A DNA stretch of 64,000 bases, taken from NCBI GenBank assembly GCA_002733495.1, contig NVVV01000001.1:90771-154770 (forward strand). The letters run 5' to 3'. The stretch comes from Robiginitomaculum sp. GTDB taxonomy: Bacteria > Pseudomonadota > Alphaproteobacteria > Caulobacterales > Maricaulaceae. Shown in pieces: positions 1-8,886 of the stretch (its first letter is position 1; each line of letters starts with the position of its first letter). The notes beneath the pieces are model-generated. The model did no database searches and was not told where the DNA came from. It was given only the letters and a program-made list of their open reading frames with translations. The position numbers and the translations under genes were made by a program.

Positions 1-759
1 CTGAAAACCAAAACACTGAAACTGGTGCCATGGCCCGAAGAGAGTGTGCCCAAAGGGGCGTTTACCTCGCTGGATCCATTTAAGGAAAACAACAAAACAT
101 GGCGTTCGGCACTGGTCCGCATGGCCAAAAATGAGCCGGTGCTGGCCTTTAAGGTTTCCGGTGAAGGGCAACGCCAGTCCTTGTCCTTGCAAATTGGCCT
201 TAACATGCGTGCCTTTGCCATTCGTACCAATCAGGCCAGCGGCGTCGGCGGTTTCATCCTGCCCGGCGACAGCGTTGATGTCGTGCTGGTCCGCCGCCTG
301 AATACCGAAGGCAATCATCAAGAGAAAAGCGTCTCCGATCTGATCGTGCAAAACGTGAGGGTTCTGGGCGTAGACCAGAACGCCGATGCCACATCAGAGA
401 AAAGCCGGGTCGCCAAGACCGTCACCGTTGAGGTCAGCGTCCGCGATGCCCAACGCCTGGCGCTGGCTGCTGATCTTGGCGATCTGAGCCTAAGCCTGCG
501 CCGTGCCGGATCTGACATCACCACTCAGTCACGCCAGGTCACAATCGCCGATTTGCATAATGTTACGCCCCGGCGACCGACAGGCCGCAAGGCCGTGCGC
601 CGCGTCTATCCCAAAACGGCGCAAGTGGCGGTGATCCGCCCCAAAGCACGCGAAATGGTCAGCGTGCCGCGCAGCCTAGGTACCATCCAATACAGCAAAG
701 CCAATCCAAAGGCCTTTGCCCAGAACATCAGCAATCTTGAGGGGGGGGTACAGCCATGA
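1..759 (+). CDS. cpaB: Tad/Flp pilus assembly protein CpaB (RcpC), 5' truncated
   Basis: The reading frame is open to the first base of the window, so this is the C-terminal part (about 252 codons) of a protein usually near 280 residues; the missing part should hold the N-terminal membrane anchor and the beginning of the SAF domain. What remains starts in the SAF domain (LVPWPEESVPKGAF) and continues with the RcpC core, including the GFILPGDSVDVVLVRR stretch typical of CpaB, and a basic Pro/Lys-rich tail. CpaB is a periplasmic, inner-membrane-anchored component of the Tad pilus machine that is thought to cooperate with the secretin. Its stop overlaps the cpaC start (ATGA), so the two are translationally coupled. 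A GTG at 25 could be mistaken for a start, but it lies inside the conserved domain. Identification is strong from both sequence and operon order. Confidence 0.9.
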   Translation: MKTKTLKLVPWPEESVPKGAFTSLDPFKENNKTWRSALVRMAKNEPVLAFKVSGEGQRQSLSLQIGLNMRAFAIRTNQASGVGGFILPGDSVDVVLVRRLNTEGNHQEKSVSDLIVQNVRVLGVDQNADATSEKSRVAKTVTVEVSVRDAQRLALAADLGDLSLSLRRAGSDITTQSRQVTIADLHNVTPRRPTGRKAVRRVYPKTAQVAVIRPKAREMVSVPRSLGTIQYSKANPKAFAQNISNLEGGVQP

Positions 760-2174
760 GGATGACCCGTATTTATAGAACCATCATACTGGCTCTTGGC
801 TTTGCTCTGATGGGCGTGGCCCCGGCAACAGCCGAGGTTCAGGCCATCGAAACCGGCAGTTATAACAATTCCTATATCTCTGTGCCGGTTTCAAAATCGA
901 CGGTGCTGCGCACCGATACCAGTTTTGCCACCATGGTGGTTTCACGGCCCAAAATTGCCGATGTGTCCCCCATGACAGACCACACCTTTTATCTGCAAGG
1001 TAAATCCATCGGGGCCACCAATGTGCTGCTTTATGATAAAAACCGCCGTCTGGTGGATATTGTTGAAGTGCGGGTCGGCCACGACATTGCCAGCCTGCAA
1101 CGCGACCTTGAGCTGGTTTTACCCGGCGAGAAGATCAAGGCCCATGCCGCCGCCTTTGGCGTCTATCTTTCCGGCACCGCCACCAGCGCTCCGGTTGCGA
1201 CGCGCGCCGCCGAACTGGCCGAGCGTTATGCCCCCAAGGCCGTCACCAATGGCATCAGCATAAGCGGCAAGCAGCAAGTCCTGCTGGAAGTGCGCTTCAT
1301 CGAAGCCTCGCGCACCGCGATTAAGGAAATGGGGCTGGGGTCACTGATCCAGAAGGTCGGTAATTTTTCCTTCTCCACCAGCGCGTCTCTGGTTGGTGGT
1401 CTGGCCGCCAATACAAACGGCGTGGTCAACACCTCTATCGGTGGCACCAATGTAGATCTCTTTTTGAATGCCCTGGAGGAAAAAGGCGTCATTCGCACAC
1501 TGGCCCAGCCTAACCTGATTGCCCTTTCTGGCGATACGGCCAGCTTTCTGGCCGGCGGCGAGTTTCCTTTCCCCGTCGCCAATCGCAATGACAATATCAG
1601 CATCGAATTTCGCCAGTTCGGTATCAGCCTGGCCTTTACCCCCACCGTGCTGGGCAATGGCGTGATCAATCTGAAGGTCATTCCCGAGGTCAGCCAGCTT
1701 GACCAGCGTAATTCCATTCGCATCAAGGGCGTCGAAATTCCATCGCTGACGGTACGCCGCGCCAACACGACGGTCGAGCTGCGCGACGGACAGAGCTTTG
1801 CCATCGCCGGTATGTATCAGTCCGCCTATACCAATATGACGCGCCAGACGCCCTGGCTGGGTGATATTCCGGTGCTGGGCGCACTTTTTCGCTCCTCTCG
1901 TTTTCAACGCAATGAAACCGAACTGGTCATTCTGATTACCCCGCATCTGGTGCTACCGGTTGATGACATCAATGAGCTGAAAACGCCTCTGGCAGACAGT
2001 GCTGAGCCGGGCGAGGCCGATCTTTTTCTGAACGGCAAGATCAGCAAGCAAACACCCGCAGCAAAACTAACAAAAAAACAGGCCCGCAAACACAGCAAGA
2101 AACGCTATAAAAAACACGCTGCCAAACGCCCTTATCCGCGTGTCATGGCCAGCAATGAGGAGTTCACGCAATGA
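756..2174 (+). CDS. cpaC: Tad pilus secretin CpaC (RcpA)
   Basis: Outer-membrane secretin of the Tad/Flp pilus, forming the channel through which the pilus leaves the cell. The 472-residue product has a signal peptide (about 1-26, ending PATAE), an N-terminal pilus-assembly domain (about 35-105), a BON-like segment (about 108-170) and a C-terminal secretin domain (about 170-400) with the usual signatures: the VLLEVRFIEASR strand, a DTASFLAGGEFPFPV segment, and the closing WLGDIPVLGALFRS plus ELVILITPHLV block. A Lys-rich tail (about 430-465) follows, longer than I would expect and possibly cell-wall or partner binding. A run of G (740-748) serves as ribosome site in front of the ATG at 756; a second in-frame ATG at 762 is also possible. 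It overlaps both neighbours by 4 bases. Confidence 0.93.
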   Translation: MRMTRIYRTIILALGFALMGVAPATAEVQAIETGSYNNSYISVPVSKSTVLRTDTSFATMVVSRPKIADVSPMTDHTFYLQGKSIGATNVLLYDKNRRLVDIVEVRVGHDIASLQRDLELVLPGEKIKAHAAAFGVYLSGTATSAPVATRAAELAERYAPKAVTNGISISGKQQVLLEVRFIEASRTAIKEMGLGSLIQKVGNFSFSTSASLVGGLAANTNGVVNTSIGGTNVDLFLNALEEKGVIRTLAQPNLIALSGDTASFLAGGEFPFPVANRNDNISIEFRQFGISLAFTPTVLGNGVINLKVIPEVSQLDQRNSIRIKGVEIPSLTVRRANTTVELRDGQSFAIAGMYQSAYTNMTRQTPWLGDIPVLGALFRSSRFQRNETELVILITPHLVLPVDDINELKTPLADSAEPGEADLFLNGKISKQTPAAKLTKKQARKHSKKRYKKHAAKRPYPRVMASNEEFTQ

Positions 2175-2413
2175 AAACCGCACGCTTTTTAATCCCAATG
2201 CTGGGGCTGGCCCTTCTGGGAGCCTGCACCAGCGTCCCAACGCACACAGCCGACAACTCCGCCGTTGCTGCCAATATACGGGCGCATCGCCAGGCAAGCG
2301 TTATGCTGCCGGTCTCCACCATGCGCATGACCAACGCGATTGACCGCTACAACAAAAACAAGACCGAACCGCCGGTGAGTATACACACCACCAATTCCGT
2401 CAGCGACGAATAG
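2171..2413 (+). CDS. small Tad-locus lipoprotein (CpaD/RcpB position)
   Basis: An 80-residue protein that starts with a lipoprotein signal peptide: a basic N-terminus, a hydrophobic core and the lipobox LLGAC at about 16-20, so it should be lipidated on Cys20. The mature part (about 60 residues) is polar and contains no domain I recognise. It sits between the secretin and cpaE, exactly where many Tad loci carry the lipoprotein CpaD/RcpB, but it is far shorter than CpaD (about 200 residues). It overlaps the end of cpaC by ATGA. By position it may act as a pilotin-like helper of the secretin; this is inference. It could be a much reduced CpaD or an unrelated replacement. Confidence 0.75.
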   Translation: MKTARFLIPMLGLALLGACTSVPTHTADNSAVAANIRAHRQASVMLPVSTMRMTNAIDRYNKNKTEPPVSIHTTNSVSDE

Positions 2414-2423
2414 GGAGAACGCC

Positions 2424-3638
2424 ATGCCACAGCAAAACACTTCTTTTTCTTCTCATAACAAGCAGGCCATAGAAATACTGGCCGTGCTGGGCGCAACGGC
2501 GGGGGCCGTTAACACCACTTTGCAGGAAGAAAAGCATTTCACACTCGACCTTCATGATGCTGCTCAATGCACCTGTTTGCCGTGGCAGGCAGAGCGTCAG
2601 CCGGACCTTGTTCTCCTGGAACCCCCTACGGGCGATCAGGACCGGCTGACCGTCTGGCTGCGCGAACTGGGCACCCTCGCCCCCAAAACCCCGGTTCTGG
2701 TGCTGGGCGAGCTGTTGTCGGTTGGCACGGTTCAGGCGCTTCTGGCCTTGCGCTTTACCAATGTGGTGTCCCTGCCCCTGAACCAGAAAGCATTTCTGAG
2801 CCAGATCAGCGCAGTCATGCGCGTTGAAGCGGCCCCTGGTGCTTCAAACAGTGCCAAATGCTGGTCCTTTATGGCCGCTGTTGGCGGGGCCGGAGCCACC
2901 ACCCTGGCCATTGAAACGGCGCTGCAATTACATAATGCCAGCGCACTGGGTGAGAAAACTGCCCTGATCGATTTAAACTTTGTTGACGGCGCCTGCGCCT
3001 CGTATCTGGATGTGCCCGCCAATTTACGCCTTGGCGATGTGGCCGATGCGCCTGAACGTATTGACGAGGCCCTGATTGATGCCTTTGCCTCGCCCCATGC
3101 CAGCGGATTTGATGTGCTGGCGGCGGCGCGTGACCCGTTTGGCTATCAGGCCATTAATGCACAAAGCGTCGGGCAATTGCTGGATGTGTGCTGTCACATC
3201 TATGATCATGTGGTGATTGATATGTCCCGCTGGATGCAGGATTGGACCATTGATGTTATCGGCGGCTCGGACGCTCTGGTTCTGGTGTCCGAGCTAACCG
3301 TGCCGGCCCTGCATGCGGCGCGGGATCTGGCCACGTATATAGGGTCCGCCGTGCCACACCATGGCGACCGTCTGCATATTGTGCTGAACCGCATGGCCAA
3401 GCGTGTGTTTGGGCATTCCATATCCATGAATGATGCGCAAAAAGCACTTGGTCGCCCCGCCATTGGCTCGATCAGTTCAGATTGGGATGGTGCGGCGCAA
3501 GCGGTCAATTACGGACTACCCATTGGTCAGGCCAGCGCCAAAAGCCGCATATCCAGGGACATTCAGGCGCTGATCAGCGCCCTGAACGAGAAAACCAGTG
3601 AAGGCGGTGCGCTTGATAACGCCCGGTTAGCATCATGA
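2424..3638 (+). CDS. cpaE: Tad pilus ATPase-like localisation factor CpaE (TadZ)
   Basis: ParA/MinD-superfamily protein that in other bacteria marks the cell pole and recruits the Tad pilus machine. The 404-residue product has an N-terminal receiver-like region (about 10-135) followed by the ATPase-like domain (about 147-390). The P-loop reads GGAGATT at about 154-160: the lysine of the canonical KGGxGKT deviant Walker A motif is not there, as is common in TadZ/CpaE proteins. A second motif, ALIDLNFVDGACASYLDV, follows at about 185-202. Start: AGGGAGAA precedes the ATG at 2424. The stop overlaps the cpaF start. Atypical nucleotide binding is expected; nothing suggests truncation. Confidence 0.9.
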   Translation: MPQQNTSFSSHNKQAIEILAVLGATAGAVNTTLQEEKHFTLDLHDAAQCTCLPWQAERQPDLVLLEPPTGDQDRLTVWLRELGTLAPKTPVLVLGELLSVGTVQALLALRFTNVVSLPLNQKAFLSQISAVMRVEAAPGASNSAKCWSFMAAVGGAGATTLAIETALQLHNASALGEKTALIDLNFVDGACASYLDVPANLRLGDVADAPERIDEALIDAFASPHASGFDVLAAARDPFGYQAINAQSVGQLLDVCCHIYDHVVIDMSRWMQDWTIDVIGGSDALVLVSELTVPALHAARDLATYIGSAVPHHGDRLHIVLNRMAKRVFGHSISMNDAQKALGRPAIGSISSDWDGAAQAVNYGLPIGQASAKSRISRDIQALISALNEKTSEGGALDNARLAS

Positions 3639-5071
3639 TCAGTCGTTTTTCAAGGCAATCCGCAGCCGCCAATCCGGCCTCTGCGACCACGAAGTCAAAC
3701 CCGGCCCCCACAGCGCCGCCAGCCAGTGCCCAGACACCGGCACAGACAAAGGGTGCCGCCAGCGCGAAAAAGGCACCGGGGTCCAAGAATGATCTCTTAA
3801 GTGCCAAATTGCGCATTCACAGCAAGCTGATTGACGAAATTGATCTGAGCGATCTGGACAAGCTGGATGATGAGGCCCTGCGCCGGCAGGTTCACACGCT
3901 GGTTTCTGAAATTGTGCGCGAAGAGCGCCTGACCATGAATGCCACCGAAGTGGTCGATTTTGCCAATGCGGTCTTTGATGAGATGACCGGCCTTGGCCCG
4001 ATCGAACCGCTTTTGCAGGATGAAAGCATTTGCGACATTCTGATCAACGGCCCCAAACAGGTCTATATCGAACGAAATGGCGAGTTGGAGCTGGCCCCGG
4101 TGACCTTTGCCGATGACGCCCATTTATTGCGTATCATCAACCGTATTGTAGCCCAGGTTGGCCGCCGGGTGGACGAATCCCACCCTATGGTTGATGCCCG
4201 TCTGCCCGATGGCTCGCGCTTTAATGCCGCCATCGCACCCATTGCCGTAGATGGGCCGTTGGTCTCGATCCGTAAATTCTCCACACAACCTTTAACTACT
4301 GAAAAGCTTGTTGGTTTTGGGGCCATGCCCCGCTGTGTTGCCGACTTTTTACAAGGCGCCGTAGCCGCCCGTGTCACCACCTTGATTTCCGGCGGCACGG
4401 GGTCTGGCAAAACCACTTTGCTGAACGCGCTTTCCTCCTCCATCAGCCATAAGGAACGCCTGATTACCATCGAGGATGCCGCCGAATTACAATTACAACA
4501 GCCCCATGTGGCGCGCATGGAAACCCGCCCGCCCAATGTTGAGGGCAAGGGCGAGATCAAACAGCGCGAATGCGTAAAAAACGCCCTGCGCATGCGCCCG
4601 GATCGGGTGATTTTGGGCGAGGTTCGCGGCGAAGAAGCCTTTGACATGCTGCAAGCCATGAATACTGGCCACGAAGGCTCTATGGCCACCATTCACGCCA
4701 ACACGCCCCGCGATGCCATTACTCGTCTGGAACAGATGGTTGCCATGGGCGGGATGAACATTTCCGAAGATGCAGTGCGCGGCCAGATCGCCTCGGCCAT
4801 TGGCCTGATTGTTCAGGCCACGCGTCTGGCCGATGGGCAACGCAAGGTGGTTTCGGTTACCGAAGTGACCGGCATGGAAACCAATGTCATCCAGATGCAG
4901 GAAATTTTCCACTTTGAGCGCACCGGCACCGGGCCGGAGGGCGAAGTTCTGGGGACGCACCGGGCCACGGGCCTGCGGCCCAAATGCCTGGATGAAATGC
5001 TCACCCGGGGCCTGCATTATGACACCAACTGGTTTGATCCCCACGGGGATCTCTTTCGGGAGCAGCCATAA
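3635..5071 (+). CDS. cpaF: Tad pilus assembly ATPase CpaF (TadA)
   Basis: Secretion ATPase of the type II/IV family that powers Flp pilus assembly (and in some species retraction) at the cytoplasmic face. The 478-residue protein begins with a disordered Ala/Pro/Lys-rich stretch (about 1-50), then an N-terminal helical domain (about 65-170) and the RecA-like motor. Walker A GGTGSGKTT is at about 253-261; the Asp-box/Walker B region (DRVILGEVRGEEAFDMLQA) and the His box (GHEGSMATIHAN) follow in order. The ATG lies within the cpaE stop (ATGA), so the pair is coupled. The next gene, tadB, starts in the stop codon (TAATG). Confidence 0.95.
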   Translation: MISRFSRQSAAANPASATTKSNPAPTAPPASAQTPAQTKGAASAKKAPGSKNDLLSAKLRIHSKLIDEIDLSDLDKLDDEALRRQVHTLVSEIVREERLTMNATEVVDFANAVFDEMTGLGPIEPLLQDESICDILINGPKQVYIERNGELELAPVTFADDAHLLRIINRIVAQVGRRVDESHPMVDARLPDGSRFNAAIAPIAVDGPLVSIRKFSTQPLTTEKLVGFGAMPRCVADFLQGAVAARVTTLISGGTGSGKTTLLNALSSSISHKERLITIEDAAELQLQQPHVARMETRPPNVEGKGEIKQRECVKNALRMRPDRVILGEVRGEEAFDMLQAMNTGHEGSMATIHANTPRDAITRLEQMVAMGGMNISEDAVRGQIASAIGLIVQATRLADGQRKVVSVTEVTGMETNVIQMQEIFHFERTGTGPEGEVLGTHRATGLRPKCLDEMLTRGLHYDTNWFDPHGDLFREQP

Positions 5072-6021
5072 TGACCAGTGAAATTGTCTATGTGCTTATC
5101 TTCGGTTCTGGCTTTTTAGCCGTGCAAGCGCTCTTTGGCCTGCTACGCAGCGCCAAATCCAGTCGCGTTGTCAATCAGCGCCTGAAGGTTGAGGCCCGCA
5201 CCGGCTCTGGAACCGAAGCCCTTAAAATTATGCGCAAATCCCGCGCTTTGACCGAAGACGGCGACTTTGCGCTGGCCTTGCGCTGGTTCAATACGCTGGT
5301 TACACGGTCCGGCCTGCCGTTTCGGGCGATGGAATGGACCGTTATTGGCGCGGCACTATTTCTGTTAGGGGCCGTGGGCACATATCTGATGACCTACAAT
5401 TTTGTTCTGTCTCTTGTGGCCAGCCTGCTTACTGGCCTAGTTCTGCCGCTTTTTTATCTGAAACGCCGCGCCGCCAAGCGTTCTAAGAAATTGGGCGCGC
5501 AATTGGCCAATGCGCTGGAGATCATCGTGCGTTCGCTTTCTGCGGGCCACCCGGTGCCCAGCGCCGTGTCATTGGTGGGGCGCGAAATGCCAGACCCGAT
5601 TGGCTCGGAATTTGGCATTGTTTCTTATGAGATTTCCTATGGTTCCTCACTGTCACAAGCTGTGGGTCGCCTGTCAGAACGGGTTGGCAATCCCGACATT
5701 GATCTTTTTGCTGCCACCGTGCGCCTTCAGGAACGCACCGGCGGCAATCTGGCCGAATTATTATCCGTAATTGCCGCCACCGTGCGCGAGCGCCAGAAAA
5801 TGCGCCTGAAAATCAATGCCGCCTCGTCCGAGGGGCGCGCCTCAGCCATGATCCTCACCTCCGCCCCCTTTATTGTGGCCGGTGTTCTACAGATCATGTC
5901 CCCCGATTTTTATGGTGATGTCATCCACGAACGGGCGATCCATATTGGGCTTGCCGGCCTTCTTGGCTGGATGATTCTGGGCAATCTGGTGATGCGCAAA
6001 ATGATCAATTTCAAAATCTAG
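5071..6021 (+). CDS. tadB: Tad pilus inner-membrane platform protein TadB
   Basis: Inner-membrane platform protein of the Tad machine, thought to connect the CpaF motor with the growing pilus. It has 316 residues, an N-terminal membrane segment (about 4-25), a pair of segments around 90-135, a cytoplasmic type II secretion F domain (about 150-280, with the typical SLSAGHPVPSAVSLV and RTGGNLAELLSVIA helices) and two C-terminal membrane segments. The ATG shares a base with the cpaF stop codon (TAATG). TadC follows after 10 bases. Family assignment rests on the F-domain pattern and on operon order. Confidence 0.92.
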   Translation: MTSEIVYVLIFGSGFLAVQALFGLLRSAKSSRVVNQRLKVEARTGSGTEALKIMRKSRALTEDGDFALALRWFNTLVTRSGLPFRAMEWTVIGAALFLLGAVGTYLMTYNFVLSLVASLLTGLVLPLFYLKRRAAKRSKKLGAQLANALEIIVRSLSAGHPVPSAVSLVGREMPDPIGSEFGIVSYEISYGSSLSQAVGRLSERVGNPDIDLFAATVRLQERTGGNLAELLSVIAATVRERQKMRLKINAASSEGRASAMILTSAPFIVAGVLQIMSPDFYGDVIHERAIHIGLAGLLGWMILGNLVMRKMINFKI

Positions 6022-6031
6022 GGGGAAATTC

Positions 6032-6979
6032 ATGCAAACATTACTCGCCGATCCATTGATGCTGGCCCTGTTGGGCATTGGCGCTGTTCTTGGTCCGATG
6101 ATCATGCTGGGACTGCAAAATTTTTCCCAAAAACGCACCCGTCTGGCCGCCCGTTTGGCCAGCACTGGGCCAAACACCCAAGATGGCCAAACCAGCCAAG
6201 GGACCAGCCGGGCACAGCGCCTCTCCTGGGTTCAGGGCTTGGGTCAGGCGGTTTCGCCCAAGGGAGAAAAGGCCAATTCCGCCATTCGCATGCGCCTGCT
6301 GCATGCTGGTTTTCTCTCGAAAAATGCACCCTATTGGTATTATGGTGCGCGGCTGGTGTTTATGATCAGCGCACTGATCCTGCTGATAGTTATGTGGCCC
6401 TTTATCGGGGATCATGTGCCGCTTTCTGGTCCCCTGCCCGCCGCCATTGCGGTGGCGCTGTTTGCCAATATTGCCCCCGGTTTCTGGCTGGACCGTCGCC
6501 AGGGGCAATTGCAACAGGAATACCGCAATGGCTTTCCTGACATGATGGATTTGCTGATGGCCTGTATACAGGCAGGCCTTAGTCTTGATGCCGGCATTGG
6601 TCGTGTTTCCGAAGAAATCGGCCGCCGCTATCCCAATCTGAATACGCATTTAGGCATTATGAGCCTGGAATTGCGCGCCGGTCGTTCGCGCATTGAGGCC
6701 TTATCCGGCTTTGCCGAACGCCTTGGCATGGACGAGGCCCGCGCCTTTGCCACCATGTTGCGCCAGTCCGAAGAAATGGGCACGTCGTTAAGCGCCACTT
6801 TACGGGTTTTTGCCGATGATATGCGCGAAAAACGCATGTTATACGCCGAAGAAAAGGCGCTCTCTTTGCCCGCCAAGCTGGTGGTGCCGCTGATCCTGTT
6901 CGTGTTTCCCTCGCTGCTGGGCGTTCTCATGCTGCCCGCCGGGGTGCGGATTCACTCTGTCTTTTATGGCGGGGGGTGA
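6032..6979 (+). CDS. tadC: Tad pilus inner-membrane platform protein TadC
   Basis: Second platform protein, a paralogue of TadB; the two are thought to form a heteromeric inner-membrane base for the pilus. The 315-residue product has a membrane segment at the N-terminus (about 8-28), two around 105-155, an F domain (about 170-285: CIQAGLSLDAGIGRVSEEIG and MLRQSEEMGTSLSATLRVF) and a last membrane segment at about 285-308. AGGGGGAAATT gives a strong ribosome site before the ATG. It is the last gene of the operon in this window: no tadD, tadG or pseudopilin genes follow. I see no convincing terminator between here and 7080. Confidence 0.92.
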   Translation: MQTLLADPLMLALLGIGAVLGPMIMLGLQNFSQKRTRLAARLASTGPNTQDGQTSQGTSRAQRLSWVQGLGQAVSPKGEKANSAIRMRLLHAGFLSKNAPYWYYGARLVFMISALILLIVMWPFIGDHVPLSGPLPAAIAVALFANIAPGFWLDRRQGQLQQEYRNGFPDMMDLLMACIQAGLSLDAGIGRVSEEIGRRYPNLNTHLGIMSLELRAGRSRIEALSGFAERLGMDEARAFATMLRQSEEMGTSLSATLRVFADDMREKRMLYAEEKALSLPAKLVVPLILFVFPSLLGVLMLPAGVRIHSVFYGGG

Positions 6980-7079
6980 GTGACTCGCCGGACATAATTA
7001 CGCCTTAAAGGGCATAATACATTAGAGAAGATAACAGCGGCACATGATTTGGCAAAACTAAACTCTAATGAGGTGTTTA

Positions 7080-8768
7080 ATGCTTGTCTTTTGTCGCGCT
7101 CAGTTCCTCAGCCTATTCCTAATCACCTTTTCTCTTCTGTGCTTTGCGCCCAAAGGACATACGCAAGGCGGGACGCCGCCAGACCCCTTGCAAGGTATCG
7201 TGAGCTACACAATCTCGATTGAGAAAGACGGTCCAAACCCGTATTTTCTGGTGGAGATGCGTTTTCCCTCAACAAATGTCAAAGAATTTACTCTGCGCCA
7301 CCAATCCTATTCTGAATGCCCCAAACACAATATTGAAATCCTTGACGTGCTCAACGCCACGCCAATCGAGGATAACGAACAAGATGAAAAGAATATTCTT
7401 TATGCCTCCCCATCTAGCGAGAAACCTATTTCCCTCACCTATAAAATCACCCCCAGATTAAACGATTTCACCTTTAATATTAATGATATAGAAGGCTGCA
7501 CCCCCATCGTACTTGGGGCCGATAACTTTTATATTGATGGACGTGCATTTTTTCTGTCTGCTCGTCTGATTGACCCTGACGGAGAAAGGTTTGGCTTAAA
7601 AAATATCGAATTGTCTTTTTCCAACCTGCCACAAGATTGGCAATTAGCGACCTCAATCCACAATTTTAAAAAGGATGAGGTTTATCAATTTGAAAATGGG
7701 CGTTCGTTTTTCGGCTCTCTGATTTTGGGAGGGAAGATTATAAAAAGATCCGCGTTTCAAAGTGGTGAAACAGAATTCTCTATGTTTATGCTGGGCGATT
7801 TCTTAAAAACATTTGATGAAACCAAAAGCGATCTGGAAAAACTGCTTCCCTATTTAAACAAGAAATTGGGAACCAGTGACCTTCAATATTATTCTGTATT
7901 TCTCATTCCCATTTCCGCTAAAAACAATCGTTTCGGAAAGTATACGGGAACGGCCAAATGGGATTCGCAAGTTCTATTCTTCACCCCAAGCACCAAGCCA
8001 GAACTGGTCACCTATGTCTTTGCCCATGAACTGGTCCATAACTGGATACCAGGAAAATTAGGGCGACGCCCCGCAGCCTGGATCAGGGAGGGCATAACGG
8101 ATTATGTCTCCAACATGGCCTTAATTAACCTTGGGCTGGACGATCATATATTTTTTCTTGGACGATTAAATATGGCCCTGAAAAACAGGGGGCTGAAACC
8201 GGCCAAAGCGCTTGATCCTTATGACGAGGGCTTGCTGACGAGCCTTGCCCTTGATGGGCAACACCTTGGCATTCATGACCTTATGAGAAAACTCATAGAA
8301 AAAAATAAGGAGGAGCTGACCGAGGCGCTGTTTTTCAGCACGGCCAAGGATATTGGCCTGTTGCCGGTCGATGCGCCTTTGCAAAAAGATAAAATGCTGT
8401 TGCCCTGCACTATTCGTTTTGGCAGCGCACAATACACATTAAAAACCGGCCTCTGGCCAAATGATGAGCGGGGATTCACGTTTGATGAGACTGCCCCGAC
8501 TTTGATAAAAACTGTTGAGCCGCAAAGTCGCGCCTATAAGGCCGGCATACGCAAGGGACAAACCATATTGAGACATCTAAGCGGCTGGAGTGATGATATT
8601 ATTTCGCCCTATACTCTGCTTATTCAGGATTTGGATGGCACACAGCGGCAAATATCCTATTACCCCCGTGGGGCGCTGGGCAAAGTGCCCTATGCGCAAT
8701 ACGTCAATGACAATACCAAAACGAAACGGTGGGCAGAGGTTAAAGCTGCCAAACACTGTTCCCTTTAA
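7080..8768 (+). CDS. secreted M1/M61-like HExxH metallopeptidase with C-terminal PDZ-like domain
   Basis: Predicted zinc peptidase of the gluzincin type. The 562-residue product starts with a signal peptide (about 1-27, ending in a GHTQG stretch). HELVH lies at about 316-320 and a glutamate in WIREGITDY at about 337, giving HExxH-x16-E; the WxxEGxTxY context is like M61 glycyl aminopeptidases and M1 relatives. The last 100 residues (AYKAGIRKGQTI) look like a PDZ-type module, also common in M61 proteins. Start: GAGGTG is 4 bases before the ATG at 7080; the longer ATG at 7068 would overlap that ribosome site. Base composition is clearly AT-richer than the Tad genes before it, hinting at separate ancestry. 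Probably exported to the periplasm; substrate unknown. Confidence 0.78.
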   Translation: MLVFCRAQFLSLFLITFSLLCFAPKGHTQGGTPPDPLQGIVSYTISIEKDGPNPYFLVEMRFPSTNVKEFTLRHQSYSECPKHNIEILDVLNATPIEDNEQDEKNILYASPSSEKPISLTYKITPRLNDFTFNINDIEGCTPIVLGADNFYIDGRAFFLSARLIDPDGERFGLKNIELSFSNLPQDWQLATSIHNFKKDEVYQFENGRSFFGSLILGGKIIKRSAFQSGETEFSMFMLGDFLKTFDETKSDLEKLLPYLNKKLGTSDLQYYSVFLIPISAKNNRFGKYTGTAKWDSQVLFFTPSTKPELVTYVFAHELVHNWIPGKLGRRPAAWIREGITDYVSNMALINLGLDDHIFFLGRLNMALKNRGLKPAKALDPYDEGLLTSLALDGQHLGIHDLMRKLIEKNKEELTEALFFSTAKDIGLLPVDAPLQKDKMLLPCTIRFGSAQYTLKTGLWPNDERGFTFDETAPTLIKTVEPQSRAYKAGIRKGQTILRHLSGWSDDIISPYTLLIQDLDGTQRQISYYPRGALGKVPYAQYVNDNTKTKRWAEVKAAKHCSL

Positions 8769-8787
8769 CGGTGAAGCGTTCCCGAAA

Positions 8788-8868
8788 TGTCATTGCCCGG
8801 TTTATCCGGGTAATCCAGTCATAGCCTGCAATGAGAACTGGATTACCGGGACAAGCCCGGTAATGACA
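8788..8868. repeat. palindromic repeat, family A
   Basis: An 81-base imperfect inverted repeat: the left arm starts TGTCATTGCCCGG and the right arm ends CCCGGTAATGACA, each arm about 32 bases with smaller hairpins inside (CCCGG..CCGGG). Related copies lie at 51032-51134, 55592-55675 and 60419-60500. It sits between convergent genes and could help end transcription. Confidence 0.85.
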
Positions 8869-8886
8869 AGCTAGAGTGAAGACGCT

